A stretch of DNA of 17,962 nucleotides from an uncultured Eubacterium sp. (GTDB taxonomy: Bacteria > Bacillota > Clostridia > Lachnospirales > Lachnospiraceae), in the NCBI GenBank assembly GCA_934316925.1, contig CAKREC010000040.1, positions 1-17,962 on the forward strand, in the 5' to 3' direction. The first letter of the stretch is position 1; each line of letters opens with the position of its first letter. Made by a program: the position numbers and the translations under genes. This document shows, one piece after another, positions 15,689 through 17,962 of the stretch. The notes under the pieces were generated by a model, which had not been told where the DNA came from, did not search any database, and saw only the letters and a program-made list of their open reading frames with translations.

Positions 15689-15996
15689 AATCCGGTACAG
15701 GGGTGTGATCCTGAATTTGTAAAATTTATTTATAATTAACATTAAGTAAAGTTCTGACGACCTGCTGTCTTGCGTAAGCGTGGATGCTAAACGCTTTTTA
15801 AAAAACTAGAAAACAGTGTTGTAAAATGGTCTGCTGTAAAGTGGTTATAGGCTTTATGGCAGACTTTTTTTGCGATCTCTTTTCCTTTTAAGGATTTTGG
15901 GTTTATATGTATAGTGAGAATAAAAAGAAAGTGAAGATAGTAATGTAAATCATATTGCGATAACATAAAAATATACGTTTATAAAATGGAAACACT
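15689..15996 (+). other. Intergenic region between the anti-sigma gene and the yaaA locus
   Basis: The region holds a strong terminator (separate entry) and, before it, a weak hairpin AAGCGT/ACGCTT (15776-15781 with 15791-15796) followed by a short T-run. TTGCGA at 15955-15960 and TATAAA at 15980-15985 are a possible promoter with a long 19-base spacer. I see no RNA gene or other open frame of note. Confidence 0.5.
15829..15871 (+). terminator. Intrinsic terminator of the sigma/anti-sigma operon
   Basis: GTCTGCTGTAAAG (15829-15841) pairs along its whole length with CTTTATGGCAGAC (15852-15864), using two G-U pairs, around a 10-nt loop. Seven T residues follow (15865-15871). It lies 140 bases after the anti-sigma stop. 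Confidence 0.9.
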
Positions 15997-16149
15997 ATGA
16001 CACTAGTTAAAGAGGAGAATGAGTATGATGAGGATCGGTTTGTGTCGCCGTTGAATCCAGAATGTGAAGAAAAGTTTACATATTATCCCAATGGAACGAT
16101 AGAGGGGGATGAAGATTATATTATCACCTGCAAAAAAAATAATTACTGA
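15997..16149 (+). CDS. Possible small ORF of 50 residues overlapping the yaaA start
   Basis: An open frame from ATG 15997 to TGA 16147-16149 encodes an acidic peptide (starts MTLVKEENEYDEDRF, contains NPECEEKFTYYPNG). Its last 12-13 codons overlap the 5' end of yaaA in another frame. The Shine-Dalgarno is weak (TGGAAA). An AGAGGAGA at 16011-16018 instead precedes an 11-codon frame at ATG 16018. I recognise no family. It may be a small gene, a remnant of a decayed upstream gene, or chance. Confidence 0.25.
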   Translation: MTLVKEENEYDEDRFVSPLNPECEEKFTYYPNGTIEGDEDYIITCKKNNY

Positions 16150-16725
16150 TATAGACAGTATAGCACCAGTTGAATTGCCAGAATTTATTGACAGGACGGC
16201 GGAGATATTGAGTTGGCTGAAAAGTCAGTCAAAAGAAGAACTGAAGTCCATCTGGAAATGTAATGACAAGATTGCAGAACAGAATTTCAACAGGTTAGAA
16301 AATATGGATCTTTATAACATGCTTACACCGGCAGTTTGATTATATACAAAATCATTTGAGGATACTATCTGCATTTTATGGTGTTCTAAAACCGATGGAT
16401 GGTGTAACGCCTTATCGCCTGGAGATGCAGGCGAAAGCAGAAATAGAAGATACAAAGAATCTATATGATTACTGGGGTGAAAGATTATATCGTTCAGTGA
16501 TTGACGACGACAGGGTTATGATTAATCTTGCATCAAAAGAATACTCGAAATGTATAGAAAAATATCTGTCAGATAAAGACAGATATATTACGGTTACATT
16601 TTGTGAACAATTAGGGGATAAACTGGTAACAAAAGGTACATATGCCAAGATGGCTCGTGGTGAGATGGTCAGATATATGGCAAAAAAAAATACTTACTGA
16701 GTACTATCGTTATTTTTTGAAATAG
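16109..16725 (+). pseudogene. yaaA: yaaA (peroxide stress protein, PF03883) disrupted by deletions
   Basis: YaaA limits iron-driven oxidative damage during peroxide stress and is normally about 245-258 residues. The N-terminal part (MKIILSPAKK, CNDKIAEQNF, YNMLTPA) is in one frame and stops at TGA 16337-16339. The continuation FDYIQNHLRILSAFYGV is in another frame from 16335, with YRLEMQAKAE and ARGEMVRYMA downstream, to a stop at 16698-16700. About 20 codons normally lying between LTPA and FDY are missing, out of frame. About 40 C-terminal residues are also missing. A frame ending TEYYRYFLK at TAG 16723-16725 may be the displaced original C-terminus (tentative). The start is firm from the conserved N-terminus, although AGAGGGGG abuts the ATG with no spacer. 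Two separate peptides could be made but a working protein is unlikely. Confidence 0.85.
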
Positions 16726-16740
16726 TAATTATTACTATTT
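16720..16740. promoter_or_regulatory. PerR/Fur-type operator palindrome upstream of perR
   Basis: A perfect 21-bp inverted repeat with 10-bp arms around a single central T (16730). Its core TAGTAAT-T-ATTACTA has the 7-1-7 form of Fur-family boxes (B. subtilis Per box TTATAAT-N-ATTATAA). It lies five bases upstream of the perR promoter -35. Autoregulation by the PerR-type protein encoded next is the natural reading. T-rich sequence follows, but the stem is too AT-rich to be a convincing terminator. Confidence 0.7.
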
Positions 16741-16745
16741 TTGTA

Positions 16746-16774
16746 TTGATATTTTAAGAGCCCTGATATATACT
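16746..16774 (+). promoter_or_regulatory. Sigma-A promoter of the perR - rubrerythrin operon
   Basis: TTGATA (16746-16751), a 17-base spacer and TATACT (16769-16774) form a near-consensus promoter 34 bases before the perR ATG. Confidence 0.7.
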
Positions 16775-16808
16775 TCTAATTAAGAACCGATCCTAATAAG
16801 GAGGACAA

Positions 16809-17216
16809 ATGACTAACAGAAGAAATACAATTCAGAAAGATCTTGTGAAAAATGCTGTATATAAAATGAAAAGGCATGTTACAGCAAATGAAGTATATGA
16901 ATTTCTAAAAAAAGAATATCCTACCATTGGAAAAGGAACAGTATATAGAAATCTTGATGTACTGTCAGAAGAAGGTGCTCTGAGAAAGGTTGAAGTGCCA
17001 GATGGAGCAAATCGGTTTGATATCACACTGAAAAATCATTATCATGTGAGATGTATAAAATGTGGTGAGGTATCAGATGTAGATATGGATGAAATACCGG
17101 ATTTAATGAAAAGAATTCATGATACGCATGGAATCGATTTTTGGGAATATGATATTTCCTTTAAAGGTATTTGTCCGAGATGCAGGGAGAAGATAAAGGA
17201 GGAGCAGAATGGATAA
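16809..17216 (+). CDS. perR: Fur-family peroxide-responsive repressor, PerR type
   Basis: A 135-residue regulator of full family length. A winged-helix DNA-binding domain covers about residues 1-72 (recognition helix GKGTVYRNLDVL, 41-52), followed by a metal-binding dimerisation domain. The likely regulatory metal ligands match those of B. subtilis PerR: H23 (RHVTANEVY), D71 (NRFDI), H77 and H79 (NHYHVRC), and D90 (GEVSDV), where true Fur proteins carry Glu. The structural zinc site is C82/C85 and C122/C125. PerR proteins repress peroxide-defence genes until metal-catalysed histidine oxidation. AAGGAGG (16798-16804) precedes the ATG. The 3' end overlaps the flavin reductase remnant by eight bases, so the genes are co-transcribed. 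Confidence 0.9.
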   Translation: MTNRRNTIQKDLVKNAVYKMKRHVTANEVYEFLKKEYPTIGKGTVYRNLDVLSEEGALRKVEVPDGANRFDITLKNHYHVRCIKCGEVSDVDMDEIPDLMKRIHDTHGIDFWEYDISFKGICPRCREKIKEEQNG

Positions 17217-17552
17217 AAAAGCGATGTATAAGCTGAGTTACGGATTATTTGTACTGACTGCCAGAGAAGAAGAAAAGGATAATGGTTGTATCATTAACAC
17301 TGCATTGGTGAAATAACAGATATGGAAGTTCTAAGTGATATCCCTTCTGTAACATACGAGTATTATCAGAATCATATAAAACCTAAGCCACAGGCAGTAG
17401 GAAAAACAGAAGATGGTCAGACAATATGGCGTTGCAGAATCTGCGGATATGAGTATGTAGGAGAAGAATTACCGGATGATTTTGTATGTCCTTTGTGTAA
17501 ACATCCGGCATCAGATTTTGAAAAAGTAATAAAGAAAACGGAGGTAAAGGAA
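17209..17552 (+). pseudogene. Flavin reductase/rubredoxin (Hrb-like) gene with internal deletion
   Basis: Intact relatives (high-molecular-weight rubredoxins) join an FMN-binding flavin reductase domain to a C-terminal rubredoxin and pass electrons to rubrerythrin or flavodiiron proteins. Here ATG 17209, with AAAGGAGGAG just before it, encodes the family N-terminus (MDKKAMYKLSYGLFVLTARE, CIINTA) but stops at TAA 17314-17316 after 35 residues. The tail [17 protein letters not shown] and a complete rubredoxin (CRICGYEY, then FVCPLCKHP) continue in another frame from about 17304. I estimate about 100 codons of the flavin domain are lost. ATG 17322 could start a rubredoxin-only product, with a weak GGTGA at 17307-17311. 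The tail frame has no stop before rubrerythrin. Confidence 0.82.
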
Positions 17553-17962
17553 ATGGCAGCAAACAAATACGCAGGAACACAGACTGAGAAAAATTTACAG
17601 GAGGCATTTGCAGGAGAATCACAGGCAAGAAATAAATATACCTATTTTGCTTCTGTTGCAAAAAAGGAAGGCTATGAGCAGATGTCAGCATTATTCTTAA
17701 AAACAGCCGATAATGAGAAAGAACATGCAAAGATGTGGTTCAAGGAGCTGGCCGGAATTGGTGACACAAAAGAAAATCTGGCTGCTGCTGCAGAAGGTGA
17801 AAACTACGAGTGGACAGATATGTATGAAGGGTTTGCCAAAACAGCGGAGGAAGAAGGATTTCCAGAACTTGCTGCAAAATTCAGAGCTGTAGGAGAGATT
17901 GAGAAGCACCATGAGGAAAGATATCGTGCACTTCTTAAGAATATTGAAACTGCACAGGTATT
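17553..17962 (+). CDS. rbr: Rubrerythrin (3' end outside window)
   Basis: Rubrerythrin is a diiron peroxidase that reduces H2O2 to water in anaerobes using electrons from rubredoxin. The first 136 residues are seen: the ferritin-like four-helix domain with diiron ligands in [32 protein letters not shown] and [12 protein letters not shown]. The usual C-terminal rubredoxin domain, if present, lies beyond the edge. ATG 17553 is supported by GGAGG at 17540-17544, eight bases upstream. The frame is also open upstream without a stop to the rubredoxin tail of the previous gene, so a longer fused start cannot be excluded. Its position downstream of perR supports peroxide-controlled expression. Confidence 0.9.
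   Translation, partial: MAANKYAGTQTEKNLQEAFAGESQARNKYTYFASVAKKEGYEQMSALFLKTADNEKEHAKMWFKELAGIGDTKENLAAAAEGENYEWTDMYEGFAKTAEEEGFPELAAKFRAVGEIEKHHEERYRALLKNIETAQV

Noticed and set aside
15776..15799. Second terminator (AAGCGT/ACGCTT hairpin) after the anti-sigma gene
   Set aside because: The stem is only 6 bp with a 9-base loop and a short T-run; the strong hairpin at 15829-15871 explains termination.
16018..16053. An 11-codon leader peptide with AGAGGAGA in front
   Set aside because: Too short and without attenuator-like structure or regulatory codon runs; only noted as an alternative to the 50-codon frame.
16682..16690. Nine-A run as a sequencing slip that alone explains the short yaaA C-terminus
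   Set aside because: Neither adding nor removing one or two A residues restores the roughly 40 missing conserved residues.
16720..16745. The AT-rich palindrome before perR as a terminator for yaaA
   Set aside because: The stem has only one G-C pair per arm, too weak for intrinsic termination; the 7-1-7 symmetry fits a Fur-family operator better.
17383..17912. Minus-strand open frames opposite the rubredoxin and rubrerythrin genes
   Set aside because: The + strand here has clear rubredoxin and diiron motifs, and the antisense products resemble no family.

Overview
The window reads as chromosomal DNA of a gut-type Lachnospiraceae bacterium (Clostridia, Bacillota). This rests on the gene order fmt - zinc peptidase - rsmB - rlmN - PP2C phosphatase - PASTA kinase - rsgA - rpe, strong AGGAGG-type ribosome binding sites, an AT-rich secreted Ig-like protein, an ECF sigma/membrane anti-sigma pair, and a PerR - flavin reductase/rubredoxin - rubrerythrin peroxide-stress locus. 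Every recognised gene is on the + strand. The species cannot be fixed from the sequence alone.

Positions 1-7846 are a tight housekeeping operon for translation and Ser/Thr phospho-signalling. Most genes overlap or touch (TAATG, GTGA, TGATG and ATGA junctions), so translational coupling is likely. It contains the 3' end of fmt, a YugP-like membrane zinc peptidase, the 16S rRNA methyltransferase RsmB, the rRNA/tRNA methylase RlmN, a PrpC/Stp phosphatase, a three-PASTA PrkC kinase, the ribosome-assembly GTPase RsgA and ribulose-phosphate epimerase. A very long hairpin terminator (7862-7912) closes it.

Positions 7913-15871 are accessory. An exported protein of about 1318 residues with bacterial Ig-like domains (8032-11988) is followed by a stand-alone AAA/DUF4143 ATPase (12289-13596), then an ECF sigma factor with its membrane anti-sigma partner (13778-15688). 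The ATPase gene lies between two nearly identical direct repeats of about 107 bp (12007-12113 and 13659-13764). Each repeat carries a terminator hairpin and a candidate ECF promoter. Just upstream of the ATPase's own near-consensus promoter are four iterons spaced exactly 23 bp apart, sharing an invariant 12-bp core. Together they look like an inserted cassette with an uncharacterised regulatory array. This is the most novel part of the window.

Positions 15872-17962 are a peroxide-response locus in decay. yaaA is broken by an out-of-frame internal deletion and a lost C-terminus. An intact PerR-type regulator follows, with a 7-1-7 Fur-family palindrome and a good promoter in front of it. The adjacent flavin reductase/rubredoxin gene has lost most of its flavin domain out of frame. 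Its surviving rubredoxin part has no stop codon before the rubrerythrin gene and runs into it in frame. Rubrerythrin continues past the window edge.
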